Below, piece after piece: positions 31,185-39,820 of a DNA stretch of 39,847 nucleotides. This DNA is from an uncultured Clostridia bacterium (GTDB taxonomy: Bacteria > Bacillota > Clostridia > Oscillospirales > Ruminococcaceae). The stretch spans positions 1-39,847 of the forward strand of contig CANQNG010000019.1 in the NCBI GenBank assembly GCA_947625155.1. The letters run 5' to 3'. The notes under the pieces were generated by a model that searched no databases, was not told where the DNA came from, and saw only the letters and a list, made by a program, of their open reading frames with translations. How positions within the stretch are numbered: the stretch's first letter is position 1; every line of letters begins with the position of its first letter. The position numbers and the translations under genes are program-made.

Positions 31185-31934
31185 TTAGTCTGCCACATGG
31201 GTCAGGATGAGGTCGCCGACCGTTGTGAAAAATGTCTTGGGGTCGTCATAGCCGGAAGCAAGCGTGCCGTCATTGGATCGCAGGGTGGTGCTGATGTCCA
31301 CATAGTGCAGACCCTTTTCATCTGCCAAGGTAAACAGCGCTGCGTTCCATGTGTCGATGCGCTTGTTTTCTTCCGGGTCGGCTGTCGGCGTTGCTGTCAG
31401 GAGATAGATCGGGATATCCGGTGCCTGCTCTGTGAGCTGCTCCGTCAGGGTCTGTAGGGAAGCGGCTGCCTTTTCGGTATCTTCCGGGCATTGATACCAG
31501 ATGTACAGGGCAAGGGGCTTGGCATCCGCAAGGCTTCTGCCGATGCTGCGCATCCTCGATTCCGCAAGCCCGGTGATCGCATCCGTGAATACCATATTCT
31601 GGTTCGTCTCATAGTACCCTGCAAAGGTCGCTACGTCCCCCATGAACGCTGCCATGCTCATGCGGCTCTCGTCTGCCCGTTCTGAGGAAGGGACGGGGTT
31701 GACCACATCTGCCCGTTTGCTGCTGCTGTCTGTCTTGCCGTTATCCTCGAGCATGCTGGCAACGATCTCTTTTTCCCAGTAATCCTCCTGAGAAAGCGCC
31801 GATACCATATACCATGCAAAGCATCCGCCGAAGCAGAACAATACGATGATCACAATGACACCCGGCTTGAAGCGAAGCCTTGCCCGCTGCTGTCTTGCTT
31901 CTACCTTGCCGTGGCGCTGTCTTTTCCGTGCCAT
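31185..31934 (-). CDS. Membrane-anchored SGNH-like protein of unknown function
   Basis: 249 residues. A basic N-terminus (1-23) is followed by one membrane span (about 25-46, VIVIIVLFCFGGCFAWY) and an extracytoplasmic part. In it LALYIWYQCPEDTEKAAAS, IPIYLLTATPTADPEENKRI and GLHYVDISTTL alternate like the beta-alpha layers of an SGNH/GDSL-type hydrolase of cell-surface glycans, but a clear GDSL serine motif is not seen. Assignment of the fold is an inference. Start supported by GGAGG 8 nt upstream. Single gene from its own promoter, convergent with glf. Confidence 0.65.
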   Translation of the reverse strand: MARKRQRHGKVEARQQRARLRFKPGVIVIIVLFCFGGCFAWYMVSALSQEDYWEKEIVASMLEDNGKTDSSSKRADVVNPVPSSERADESRMSMAAFMGDVATFAGYYETNQNMVFTDAITGLAESRMRSIGRSLADAKPLALYIWYQCPEDTEKAAASLQTLTEQLTEQAPDIPIYLLTATPTADPEENKRIDTWNAALFTLADEKGLHYVDISTTLRSNDGTLASGYDDPKTFFTTVGDLILTHVAD

Positions 31935-31966
31935 GTGCTGTGCCTCCGTTCGTTGTTTATAATATT

Positions 31967-31995
31967 ATTATAACCGAAAGTCCTTTCTTTTGCAA
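31967..31995 (-). promoter_or_regulatory. Promoter of the SGNH-like gene
   Basis: Minus strand TTGCAA (31995-31990) and TATAAT (31972-31967), 17-base spacer, back-to-back with the asnB promoter. Confidence 0.8.
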
Positions 31996-32034
31996 GGGTT
32001 TTTCTGATGTTTTTCATAAATTTCGGAAAATTTG

Positions 32035-32063
32035 TTGCAAAATCCGAAGATCTATAGTATAAT
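32035..32063 (+). promoter_or_regulatory. Promoter of the asnB-pyrB-guaA operon
   Basis: TTGCAA and TATAAT with 17-base spacing. The start of asnB is about 115 nt further on, so the transcript has a long leader. Confidence 0.8.
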
Positions 32064-32069
32064 AAAATG

Positions 32070-32183
32070 GTGTGGGTGCAGCGGCGCAGTAACAGGTACT
32101 TCCCTGAAAGGCAAACGGGAGAGGCAGCCTGCCGCCGGGCATCACGGGTGCAGCGCCTCGCCGCATGGGAAGGAGTAACGGGT
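32070..32183 (+). other. Structured GC-rich leader of asnB
   Basis: 114-nt 5' UTR that contains a 10-base direct repeat, GGGTGCAGCG (32074-32083 and 32146-32155), and short complementary GC stretches such as GGCAG/CTGCC. An open frame runs through it, but the conserved N-terminal Cys2 of AsnB fixes the start at 32184. No known riboswitch was recognised. Confidence 0.45.
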
Positions 32184-34052
32184 ATGTGTGGTTTTGTGGG
32201 CTTTACAAATCAGATCGACAATGCTGGACAGGTCGTGGAGGCGATGATGGATGCGATCCGTCATAGAGGTCCGGACGCTTCCGGGAAATATGTGGACGGG
32301 GACATTGCCCTTGGGCACAGGCGGCTGAGTATCATTGACGTATCGGCACAGGGAGACCAGCCGCTGTACAGTGAGGACGGCAAGCTGGTGCTTTGCTTCA
32401 ACGGGGAGATCTACAACTTCATGGACATCCGCAGGGAGCTGGAGGGAAAAGGCTATCGGTTCGCCACCAATACGGATTCCGAGGTGCTGATCTACGGCTA
32501 TCGGGAGTACGGGACGAAGCTGCTGAACAAGCTCCGGGGGATGTTCGCATTTGTCATCTGGGATAAGGAGACAAAGACCCTGTTCGGGGCAAGGGATCTC
32601 TTCGGCATCAAGCCGCTGTATTATGCGCAGATGAACGGCACTTTCCTGTTTGGCTCGGAGATCAAGGCATTTCTGAAACATCCTGCCTTTGACAAGCAGC
32701 TCAACACGGCGGCGCTGGAGGAATATCTGACGTTCCAGTATTCGGCGATGGATGAGACGTTCTTCAAGGGCGTGTATAAGCTCCAGCCGGCGCATTATTT
32801 CCTTTACAAGGACGGGAAACTGGATATCCACCGCTACTGGGATGTGCATTTCCAGCCGGACGAAACGCCTACGCTTGACCAGTGGGTCAAGGCGATCTCT
32901 GAAGTGTTCCATGATTCGGTGAAGGCGCATAAGATCGCAGACGTGGAGGTCGGGTCGTTCCTGTCGTCCGGTGTGGATTCAAGCTATGTGGCTGCCATTG
33001 CGGATGTGGATAAGACCTTTACGGTCGGCTTCGGGAAAGAGGAACGGTACAACGAGATCGGGTGGGCGAAAAACTTCTCGAAGGCGATCGGCAAGAAGAA
33101 TTACTCGAAAGTCATTGGACCGGAGGAATACTGGGGAGAGCTGGAACACATCCAGTATCAGATGGACGAACCGCTTGCCGACCCGGCTGCCATTGCGCTG
33201 TATTTTGTGTGCGGACTTGCGGCGGAACAGCTCAAGGTCGTGCTCTCCGGGGAGGGGGCAGACGAGATCTTCGGCGGGTACAATGTCTACAGCGAACCGA
33301 ATGCGACTGCCTATGACAAGCTCCCACGTGGTGTGCGGCGCACGATCGGCAATGTGGCAGAACATCTTCCGGCAAAGCGGGGCGTGAATTTCTTCGTCCG
33401 CAAGGGGAAGGATCTGGAGGAACGCTTCATCGGCAATGCCTATATGTTCACCCCGGAACAGCGCAAGGCGCTCCTGAAGATCCGGACGGATGCACCCGAC
33501 CCGCAGAAGCTGACAGCACACTACTACAAGCGGGTACAGGATGCGGATGATGTCACGAAAATGCAGTACCTTGATCTGCATATGTGGATGGCAGGTGATA
33601 TTCTCCTGAAAGCGGATAAAATGAGCATGGCGCATTCACTGGAGCTGCGAGTGCCGTTCCTCGACAAGAAGGTCATGGAGCTGGCGGAGAAGATCCCGAC
33701 ACGCTTCCGGGTGACACGCAAGGATGTCACGGACGAACATACGCCCTATATCACGAAATATGCCATGCGCCTTGCGGCAAAGCAGGACACGCCGCAGGAA
33801 ACGGCAAAGACGGCTGCCAAGAAAAAACTCGGCTTTCCGGTGCCGATCCGGGTATGGCTGAAAGAGGAAAAATACTATAACATCGTCCGGTCACGCTTCG
33901 AGAGCGAGGCTTCACAGCAGTTCTTCCATACGGAGCAGCTTGTCAAGCTGCTTGACGACCACAAGGACGGTAAGGCGGACAACAGCCGGAAGATCTGGAC
34001 GGTGTTCATGTTCCTGACGTGGTATCATGTATATTTTGAGACGATGAAATAA
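32184..34052 (+). CDS. asnB: Asparagine synthetase (glutamine-hydrolysing)
   Basis: 623 residues. MCGFVGFTN puts the catalytic Cys2 at the N-terminus of the class II glutaminase domain (1-210; RHRGPDAS and FNGEIYNF are substrate-site motifs). The synthetase domain (about 230-600) has the pyrophosphatase loop FLSSGVDSSYVAA, GEGADEIFGGY and MSMAHSLELRVPFLD. It converts aspartate, glutamine and ATP to asparagine. AAGGAG lies before the ATG. First gene of a cluster with pyrB and guaA, all enzymes drawing on glutamine or aspartate. Confidence 0.95.
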   Translation: MCGFVGFTNQIDNAGQVVEAMMDAIRHRGPDASGKYVDGDIALGHRRLSIIDVSAQGDQPLYSEDGKLVLCFNGEIYNFMDIRRELEGKGYRFATNTDSEVLIYGYREYGTKLLNKLRGMFAFVIWDKETKTLFGARDLFGIKPLYYAQMNGTFLFGSEIKAFLKHPAFDKQLNTAALEEYLTFQYSAMDETFFKGVYKLQPAHYFLYKDGKLDIHRYWDVHFQPDETPTLDQWVKAISEVFHDSVKAHKIADVEVGSFLSSGVDSSYVAAIADVDKTFTVGFGKEERYNEIGWAKNFSKAIGKKNYSKVIGPEEYWGELEHIQYQMDEPLADPAAIALYFVCGLAAEQLKVVLSGEGADEIFGGYNVYSEPNATAYDKLPRGVRRTIGNVAEHLPAKRGVNFFVRKGKDLEERFIGNAYMFTPEQRKALLKIRTDAPDPQKLTAHYYKRVQDADDVTKMQYLDLHMWMAGDILLKADKMSMAHSLELRVPFLDKKVMELAEKIPTRFRVTRKDVTDEHTPYITKYAMRLAAKQDTPQETAKTAAKKKLGFPVPIRVWLKEEKYYNIVRSRFESEASQQFFHTEQLVKLLDDHKDGKADNSRKIWTVFMFLTWYHVYFETMK

Positions 34053-34087
34053 AAGATAGGTCTTGTAAAAAATAAGGGAGGGCGCAT

Positions 34088-35170
34088 ATGGTTTCGGACT
34101 ATCCGCATCTGATCGACTTGAATGACCACCCGGTGAGCTGGTGGAACGGGCTGCTGGACTTGGGACAGGAGATCTTGCAGAATCCTATGCTCTATGCCAA
34201 TAGCTGCAAGGGGAAGATCATGGGTACGCTTTTCTATGAACCGTCTACCCGCACGCAGATGTCATTCCAGACGGCGATGCTCCGGCTGGGGGGGACGATC
34301 ATCGGGTTTGACAATCCGCAGACTTCCTCGGTCGCAAAGGGCGAAAATCTTAAGGACACGACGAAGATCGTCAGCGGCTATTCGGATGTGCTTGTCATCC
34401 GTCATCCGACTGTCGGTGCTGCGAAGGCTGCGGCACTGACGGCGGACTGCCCGGTCATCAATGCGGGGGACGGGGGACACCTGCACCCGACACAGACACT
34501 GACGGACATGCTTACGCTGAAATGCGAAAAGGGCAGGCTTTCGGGCTTGACGATAGGGCTTTGCGGCGATCTGCTCAACGGGCGGACGGTGCATTCCCTC
34601 TGCAAGGCGTTGAGCTGCTATCCGGACAACCGGTTCGTGATGATCTCCACGAGGGAGCTTGCCATGCCGTCCTACATCAAGGACATCATCCGGGCGCATG
34701 GATGCAGCTTCACGGAGGTCACGAGCCTTGAGGAAGTCATGCCGGAGCTGGACATGCTGTACATGACACGCATCCAGCGGGAGCGGTTCGCTTCGGAGGA
34801 GGACTATCTGGCGCAGAAAGACACCTACATCCTCACGCCGCAGAAGATGAAGCTTGCCCGCCCGGATATGATCGTCCTGCATCCGCTGCCAAGGGTGGAT
34901 GAGATCTCAGTCTCCGTAGACGACGACCCGAGGGCGCTGTATTTCAAGCAGGCAAAATACGGGATGTACGTGCGGATGGCACTGATCCTGACGATGTTAC
35001 AGAGTACGAAGAAAACGGAGCTGCTGTCCGGGGCGGTACATCCGGGCGTGGTCTGCCGCAACCCGAAATGTATCACCCATGCCGAACCCTATTTGCCGAA
35101 GAGCTTTATCGGCAAGGGGACGATGCTCACGTGTGAATACTGCGATGAGCGCTTGTTATTAGAGCATTGA
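34088..35170 (+). CDS. pyrB: Aspartate carbamoyltransferase with fused PyrI-type zinc ribbon
   Basis: 360 residues, about 50 longer than a usual PyrB. Catalytic motifs are complete: carbamoyl-phosphate loop [12 protein letters not shown], the AKGENLKD loop, [10 protein letters not shown] and HPLPRVDE. From about residue 318 comes a C-terminal zinc ribbon with C323-x4-C328-x20-C349-x2-C352. This matches the zinc domain of the regulatory chain PyrI (CxxxxC ... CKYC), including the phrase CITHAEP, but the nucleotide-binding allosteric domain is missing. The enzyme makes carbamoyl-aspartate for pyrimidines. GGGAGGG lies before ATG, 35 nt after asnB. Confidence 0.93.
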   Translation: MVSDYPHLIDLNDHPVSWWNGLLDLGQEILQNPMLYANSCKGKIMGTLFYEPSTRTQMSFQTAMLRLGGTIIGFDNPQTSSVAKGENLKDTTKIVSGYSDVLVIRHPTVGAAKAAALTADCPVINAGDGGHLHPTQTLTDMLTLKCEKGRLSGLTIGLCGDLLNGRTVHSLCKALSCYPDNRFVMISTRELAMPSYIKDIIRAHGCSFTEVTSLEEVMPELDMLYMTRIQRERFASEEDYLAQKDTYILTPQKMKLARPDMIVLHPLPRVDEISVSVDDDPRALYFKQAKYGMYVRMALILTMLQSTKKTELLSGAVHPGVVCRNPKCITHAEPYLPKSFIGKGTMLTCEYCDERLLLEH

Positions 35171-35214
35171 ATGCGTTTATCTATCAAACCAATTCAGGAA
35201 AGGACGGGAATGCT

Positions 35215-36753
35215 ATGGAACACCAGCTTGTAATTGTTCTGGATTTCGGAGGACAGTATGATCAGCTCATTGCACGCCGTGTGCGGGACTGCGGGGTCTA
35301 CTGCGAGGTACGCAGCTACAAGACACCCATTGAGGAGATCAGACGGCTTTCGCCTGCTGGCATTATTTTTACGGGAGGTCCGAACAGTGTCTATGATGAA
35401 AGTTCTCCGCACATCGGGAAGGAGATCTTTGAACTGGGTATCCCGATCTTAGGGATCTGCTACGGGTGTCAGCTGATGGCATATACGCTCGGCGGCAAGG
35501 TCGCCGCTTGTGACAGATCGGAATACGGCAAGACGGAGACATATTACGACCGTTCCAGTGTGCTGTTCGGGGGTATCCACCTGCCGGAAACGGCGACAAG
35601 CTGGATGAGCCATACGGACTATGTGGCAGAGCTGCCGGAGGGGTTCCGGGTCACGGCACACACGGCTAACTGCCCGGCGGCAGCCTTTGAGTGCCCGGAG
35701 CGGAAACTGTATGCGGTGCAGTTCCACCCGGAGGTGAACCACACCTTTGCCGGGCAGGGGATGCTGGACAGCTTCTTGAAAAATGTCTGCGGGTGTATCG
35801 GCGACTGGACGATGGCAGGCTATGCGCAGACGGCGATCCAGCAGATCCGGGAAAAGGTCGGGGACGGGAAAGTCCTGCTGGCGCTTTCGGGCGGCGTGGA
35901 CAGTTCGGTCGCTGCGGCACTGCTGGCAAAGGCTGTGGGGGAACAGCTGACCTGCATTTTCGTGGATCATGGGTTCATGCGCAAAAACGAGGGCGACGAG
36001 GTCGAGGCGGCATTCCAAGACAGCGGGATGCGGTTTATCCGGGTGAATGCCAAGGAACAGTTCATGGCGAGGATGCGTGGTGTTTCCGACCCGGAGACGA
36101 AGCGGAAGATCATCGGCGAGGAATTCATCCGGGTCTTTGAGCAGGAAGCCAAAAAGATCGGCAAGGTAGACTACCTTGTACAGGGGACGATCTATCCGGA
36201 CGTGATCGAAAGCGGGCTGGGGGATTCGGCTGTCATCAAGAGCCACCACAATGTGGGGGGCTTGCCGGACTATGTGGATTTCAAGGAGATCATTGAGCCG
36301 CTGCGGATGCTGTTCAAGGACGAGGTGCGGAAACTCGGCACGGAGCTGGGGCTTTCGCCGGTGCTGGTGTGGCGGCAGCCGTTCCCGGGACCGGGGCTTG
36401 CGATCCGGATCATCGGGGAGATCACAGACGAGAAGCTGACGATCCTACAGGATGCCGATCTCATTTTCCGGCAGGAGATCGCAAAAGCCGGGCTTGACCG
36501 GGAGATCAACCAGTATTTTGCCGTGCTTACGAATATGCGCTCTGTGGGCGTGATGGGGGATTTTCGGACGTATGACTATACGGTAGCGCTCCGGGCTGTT
36601 ACGACGAGCGATTTCATGACGGCGGATTTTGCGCAGATCCCTTATGAGACGCTTGCAGCTGCCGCTTCCCGGATCGTCAATGAGGTGCCTTCTGTTAATC
36701 GGATCGTTTATGATGTGACGACGAAACCACCGGCTACGATTGAGTGGGAATAA
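35215..36753 (+). CDS. guaA: GMP synthase (glutamine-hydrolysing)
   Basis: 512 residues from [18 protein letters not shown]. The N-terminal class I glutaminase has the nucleophile Cys in [11 protein letters not shown] and the His/Glu pair in FHPEVNHT. The ATP pyrophosphatase part begins near residue 220 with the P-loop [16 protein letters not shown]. The C-terminal dimerisation domain ends PPATIEWE, as usual. It converts XMP to GMP. Follows pyrB by 44 nt. Its 3' end is a known integration hotspot for genomic islands, and accessory genes indeed follow here. Confidence 0.97.
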   Translation: MEHQLVIVLDFGGQYDQLIARRVRDCGVYCEVRSYKTPIEEIRRLSPAGIIFTGGPNSVYDESSPHIGKEIFELGIPILGICYGCQLMAYTLGGKVAACDRSEYGKTETYYDRSSVLFGGIHLPETATSWMSHTDYVAELPEGFRVTAHTANCPAAAFECPERKLYAVQFHPEVNHTFAGQGMLDSFLKNVCGCIGDWTMAGYAQTAIQQIREKVGDGKVLLALSGGVDSSVAAALLAKAVGEQLTCIFVDHGFMRKNEGDEVEAAFQDSGMRFIRVNAKEQFMARMRGVSDPETKRKIIGEEFIRVFEQEAKKIGKVDYLVQGTIYPDVIESGLGDSAVIKSHHNVGGLPDYVDFKEIIEPLRMLFKDEVRKLGTELGLSPVLVWRQPFPGPGLAIRIIGEITDEKLTILQDADLIFRQEIAKAGLDREINQYFAVLTNMRSVGVMGDFRTYDYTVALRAVTTSDFMTADFAQIPYETLAAAASRIVNEVPSVNRIVYDVTTKPPATIEWE

Positions 36754-36761
36754 TAAACAGC

Positions 36762-36796
36762 CCCTTGAAAATCCCTGATCACAGGGGTTTTCAGGG
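36762..36796 (+). terminator. Hairpin after guaA
   Basis: Long dyad: CCCT-TGAAAA-TCCCTG pairs with CAGGGGTTTTCAGGG (one bulge, 4-nt loop). No T tract follows on the plus strand, so termination strength is uncertain. Confidence 0.55.
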
Positions 36797-36892
36797 TACT
36801 GCACAAGCCCGTGATAACAAATTGATAACATTTCATCAGTATGCAGGGTGACTACAGAACAATGTGAAATGGAAATAATGGAGGTACTATAA

Positions 36893-38632
36893 ATGTCAAA
36901 ATTGAACATAGACCAGAAAACAATAGAATCGCTTTTCAGCGACCCGAAAACCGATTTTTTGATCCCGGATTATCAGCGCCCTTATGCTTGGTCGGAGACA
37001 GAATGCAGGACACTGTGGGACGATATATTTTCTTTTGCATTTCCTGATGACAATAGTGAGAAATTCAAAACGACGGATGAATATTTTCTCGGTCCGATCG
37101 TGACATTCAAGAATGATGACAATAAACAAGAGATCATTGACGGGCAGCAACGCCTGACAACGCTGATGCTTCTTTTAAGGGCATTTTATGCACGCTTCGG
37201 CAAAATGAAAGATTCAGATACAAAATTAGTGCAGGAACGTGTTGAAAAATGCATATGGAAAAAAGACGAACTTGGAGCGATCATCAAAACACAGCTGAAA
37301 ATTGATTCTGAAGTTGCAACAGATGTACAGAAAGATGAATTTCTCAGTATTCTTAAAACAGGAGAAGCTCCTGAAAATATGAAAAGCCAATATGCTGTGA
37401 ATTACCGTTTCTTTCAGGAAAAGATCAATGTTTTTTTGAATGACTATCCCACATATTTCGCCTATCTGCCGGCAAGGCTCATCAACAACTGCATCCTGCT
37501 CCCCATTGAAGCGGAATCACAGGATACAGCCCTGCGTATTTTCTCAACACTGAATGACAGAGGCATGCCGTTATCGGATTCCGATATTTTCAAGGCTCAG
37601 TTTTACAAATTCTTTTCCTCACAAGGCAAAAAAGATGATTTCATCAGAAAATGGAAAGAATTAGAAGAGCTTTGCAACAAGATCTTTCATCCGATCTCCG
37701 GCACCCCCATGGACGAACTGTTTACCCGGTATATGTATTATGAAAGGGCAAAACAGGGGATCAAAAGCTCCACTACGGAAGCTCTTCGCAAGTTTTATGA
37801 GAAAAATTCCTACGCCTTGCTGAAAAGCGAGGATACATTTGAAAATCTGCGAGATCTAGCGGATTTCTGGAATGATGTGTCGAATCAGAGTAAAGACAGA
37901 TTTTCTGAAAATATATTGCGGAAATTGTTCGTTCTGAATTATGCGCCAAATGGTATGTGGTATTATTTTGTATCTGTATACTATCTGCACAACCGTGATG
38001 CGGAAGGTGATCTGGATGATGATGCATTTTCTGTCTTCCTTGAAAAAATAACTGCATTCATCTGGACATATGCTGTGACTAATCCTGGCGTTAATATGCT
38101 CCGTACCCCTGTGTATGCAGAGATGGTCAACATTGTCAATGATAAGCCTGTGTCCTTTGACGATTTTAAGTTTGATATAAGCTCAGTAAAGACTGCTTTC
38201 CTTAATTTCAGTTTCAATAATGCACGTCCGATCACTAAGGCAATGTTAGCTTGGTGGGCTTTCCTCGATGGATCACAGGGACTTCTTTCTTTAGAAACTG
38301 TATTTGAAATTGAGCATATCTATGCGAAAAATCGTCAGGATAAGGAAAAATCATTAACAGACGTAAAAAATCTTGAATCGCTCGGCAACAAGGCTATGCT
38401 TGAAAAGCGCATCAACATCCGTGCCTCCGACTATCGCTTTGAGGATAAGAAGAAATATTACAATGGATATATCAACAGCAGAAATCAGGAGAAAAAAGGG
38501 ACAGGGATCAATGAACTCCTGAACCTTGCAAAAACAAAGGATGATTTCACTGAAAATGATATTATCATGCGTAAAAATGATATTATAGACAGGTTCATGC
38601 AGTATATTGCCGAAAACGGCTTGGTGAAATAA
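36893..38632 (+). CDS. DUF262/DUF1524 protein, GmrSD-like nuclease
   Basis: 579 residues. N-terminal DUF262 (ParB/sulfiredoxin-like) domain: FLIPDYQRPYAW (about 23-34) and EIIDGQQRLTTL (about 82-93) are the family's signature lines, where the DGQQR arginine/glutamine cluster binds nucleotide. The C-terminal part (about 460-570) is DUF1524 with the HNH-type start FEIEHIYAKNRQ. This order is that of GmrSD-type modification-dependent (type IV) restriction enzymes and related anti-phage proteins, here as one fused chain. More AT-rich than guaA, suggesting recent gain. GGAGG lies 8 nt before ATG. No recognisable -10 box; a terminator follows. Confidence 0.88.
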   Translation: MSKLNIDQKTIESLFSDPKTDFLIPDYQRPYAWSETECRTLWDDIFSFAFPDDNSEKFKTTDEYFLGPIVTFKNDDNKQEIIDGQQRLTTLMLLLRAFYARFGKMKDSDTKLVQERVEKCIWKKDELGAIIKTQLKIDSEVATDVQKDEFLSILKTGEAPENMKSQYAVNYRFFQEKINVFLNDYPTYFAYLPARLINNCILLPIEAESQDTALRIFSTLNDRGMPLSDSDIFKAQFYKFFSSQGKKDDFIRKWKELEELCNKIFHPISGTPMDELFTRYMYYERAKQGIKSSTTEALRKFYEKNSYALLKSEDTFENLRDLADFWNDVSNQSKDRFSENILRKLFVLNYAPNGMWYYFVSVYYLHNRDAEGDLDDDAFSVFLEKITAFIWTYAVTNPGVNMLRTPVYAEMVNIVNDKPVSFDDFKFDISSVKTAFLNFSFNNARPITKAMLAWWAFLDGSQGLLSLETVFEIEHIYAKNRQDKEKSLTDVKNLESLGNKAMLEKRINIRASDYRFEDKKKYYNGYINSRNQEKKGTGINELLNLAKTKDDFTENDIIMRKNDIIDRFMQYIAENGLVK

Positions 38633-38679
38633 TTATAAACACAATGGGGAAATTACGTTGATCTCCACGCTATAAAGCA

Positions 38680-38712
38680 AAAAAGCTGTCTGATAGATCC
38701 AGGCAGCTTTTT
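38680..38712 (+). terminator. Terminator after the DUF262 gene
   Basis: AAAAAGCTG / CAGCTTTTT arms plus an inner CTG/CAG extension. Confidence 0.8.
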
Positions 38713-38735
38713 GTTGGATAATTTATTGGTACATT

Positions 38736-39168
38736 ATGTACAAATCAAAACGCACTGACGGCGATGCAACAATTGAAGTTTCAGGCAGAGATCAGCCGGA
38801 CAGGAAATTCACGATTTCCCGGAACAGGGAAATTCTCTGCTGGGATCTCAAGGGAGAACAGTCGCCAAATTACGCTGGACTGCCTGAACCTGTGCTTGAA
38901 ATGATCGGAAATTTCATCAATGCGGACGGCTTGGGAGGGAACGGCTACCGAACTGATCGAAAAACTGGAGCTTGACATCAAGCCGAATACGCTGTCATTG
39001 AAACTGAATGTCAATGCAGGAAAACTGTACAATTTGTACTTTGTGAAGTACAGCAACAAGCGGACGCACAAGGCAAAGCTGATCCAATTCCGCTACGATG
39101 CAGATCATCCGATCGTGATCTCCCCTGAACCTGAAAAAGAGGAAACCGAAATCCCGGCAACGCTTTAG
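38736..39168 (+). pseudogene. Frameshifted C-terminal remnant of a mobile-element replication ATPase/primase
   Basis: Two overlapping frames join into one protein: the first gives MYKSKRTDGDATIEVSGRDQ and on to NFINADG; the second continues WEGTATELIEKLELDIKPNT to LKLNVNAGKLYNLY and SNKRTHKAKLI. An extra T near 38931-38932 would account for the shift. The GRDQPDRKF and WxGTATEL...KLN...Y.NKRTH pattern is what I recall at the C-terminal end of RepA-like or primase/ATPase proteins of integrative elements; no N-terminal ATPase part is present. Assignment is from memory. Confidence 0.6.
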
Positions 39169-39467
39169 CGTGACGATGTGCGTCGATGCGTCGATGGTTT
39201 GAGGGTTGTGTAAAACATCGTCACCACCGACGCACATCGACACAGTCGGCTGCTCTGTCAGCCGTCAATGCCCCGCAGGGCGCAATAGATACTTTTGATA
39301 GACGGGCACTCGGCTGTCGAAAGTATCTTTGCGTTACTCTTGCCAAGAGTAACAGAAGCAAATTCGGCTCCTGCCGAATTTTTCGGAGCTGCGCTCCGAT
39401 CATCTGCTGTGCAGGCTCATCCTATTTTCAGCCGCTATTGCGGCGTACTTATAAGGAGAGTGATCTT
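39169..39467. other. Hairpin-dense non-coding region, possible transfer-origin remnant
   Basis: Seven or more dyads lie in tandem: CGATGTGCGTCG with its complement (39174-39185/39228-39239), an alternative GTGACGATG/CATCGTCAC, CGGCTG/CAGCCG (39247-39264), AGATACTTT/AAAGTATCT (39287/39320), GTTACTCTT/AAGAGTAAC (39333-39353), AATTCGGC/GCCGAATT (39361-39380), CGGAG/CTCCG (39384-39398) and GCCGC/GCGGC (39431-39444). It ends in AAGGAG just before the relaxase remnant. Such hairpin clusters upstream of mob genes suggest oriT or leader functions (inference). Confidence 0.6.
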
Positions 39468-39785
39468 ATTGTACAGAGAACTTTAAGCGGCTGTTTCGGT
39501 CGTGGAGACCTTAACCACAACAACCGTTCTATCATAACTGAAAATGTCAAAAAGGACAGAATCAATGATGATATTATCATCTGCCAACGATCTCTTAAAC
39601 AACTCTATCATGAGCTGTTCGATGAAGCACTTGCAGAGTATAATGATAAACAGAAAAGGCGTGATCGAAAAATCACAAATTATCAGGAGCATATCCGCCA
39701 CAGCCGACAGGAAAAAGAATTCTGCGAAGTAATATTTCAGGTCGGTAATCGTGATGATACTGGAGTGGATCCTGATGGTGTATAA
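39468..39785 (+). pseudogene. N-terminal fragment of a MobV-type relaxase (plasmid recombination enzyme)
   Basis: The frame reads VQRTLSGCFGRGDLNHNNR, then KQLYHELFDEALAEYNDKQK and RQEKEFCEVIFQVGN before a stop at 39783. HNNR is motif I of MobV/Mob_Pre relaxases, and the FDEALxxYNxKQxRxDRxI line is typical of them. AAGGAG stands 9 nt before an ATT where ATG would be expected, so the start codon appears mutated. The chain ends after about 105 residues, without the HxDE and HxH catalytic motifs, so it is inactive. Confidence 0.75.
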
Positions 39786-39791
39786 TAAAAC

Positions 39792-39820
39792 TTGACACAT
39801 CCGACTCAAAGAGATATAAT
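39792..39820 (+). promoter_or_regulatory. Consensus promoter at the window edge
   Basis: TTGACA and TATAAT with 17-base spacing, then a GGAG-like site at 39838. It drives a gene that begins beyond the window. Confidence 0.85.

Noticed and set aside
29915-31198. 427-residue open frame on the minus strand
   Set aside because: Antisense to glf, which carries all the UGM motifs. No domain seen.
36800-36892. Promoter for the DUF262 gene at TTGATA (about 36828)
   Set aside because: No -10 box at a suitable distance could be found.
39186-39467. Upstream 94 codons of the frame leading into the relaxase fragment
   Set aside because: This part is a series of hairpins with low-complexity translation, and it precedes a ribosome binding site; it is not treated as coding.
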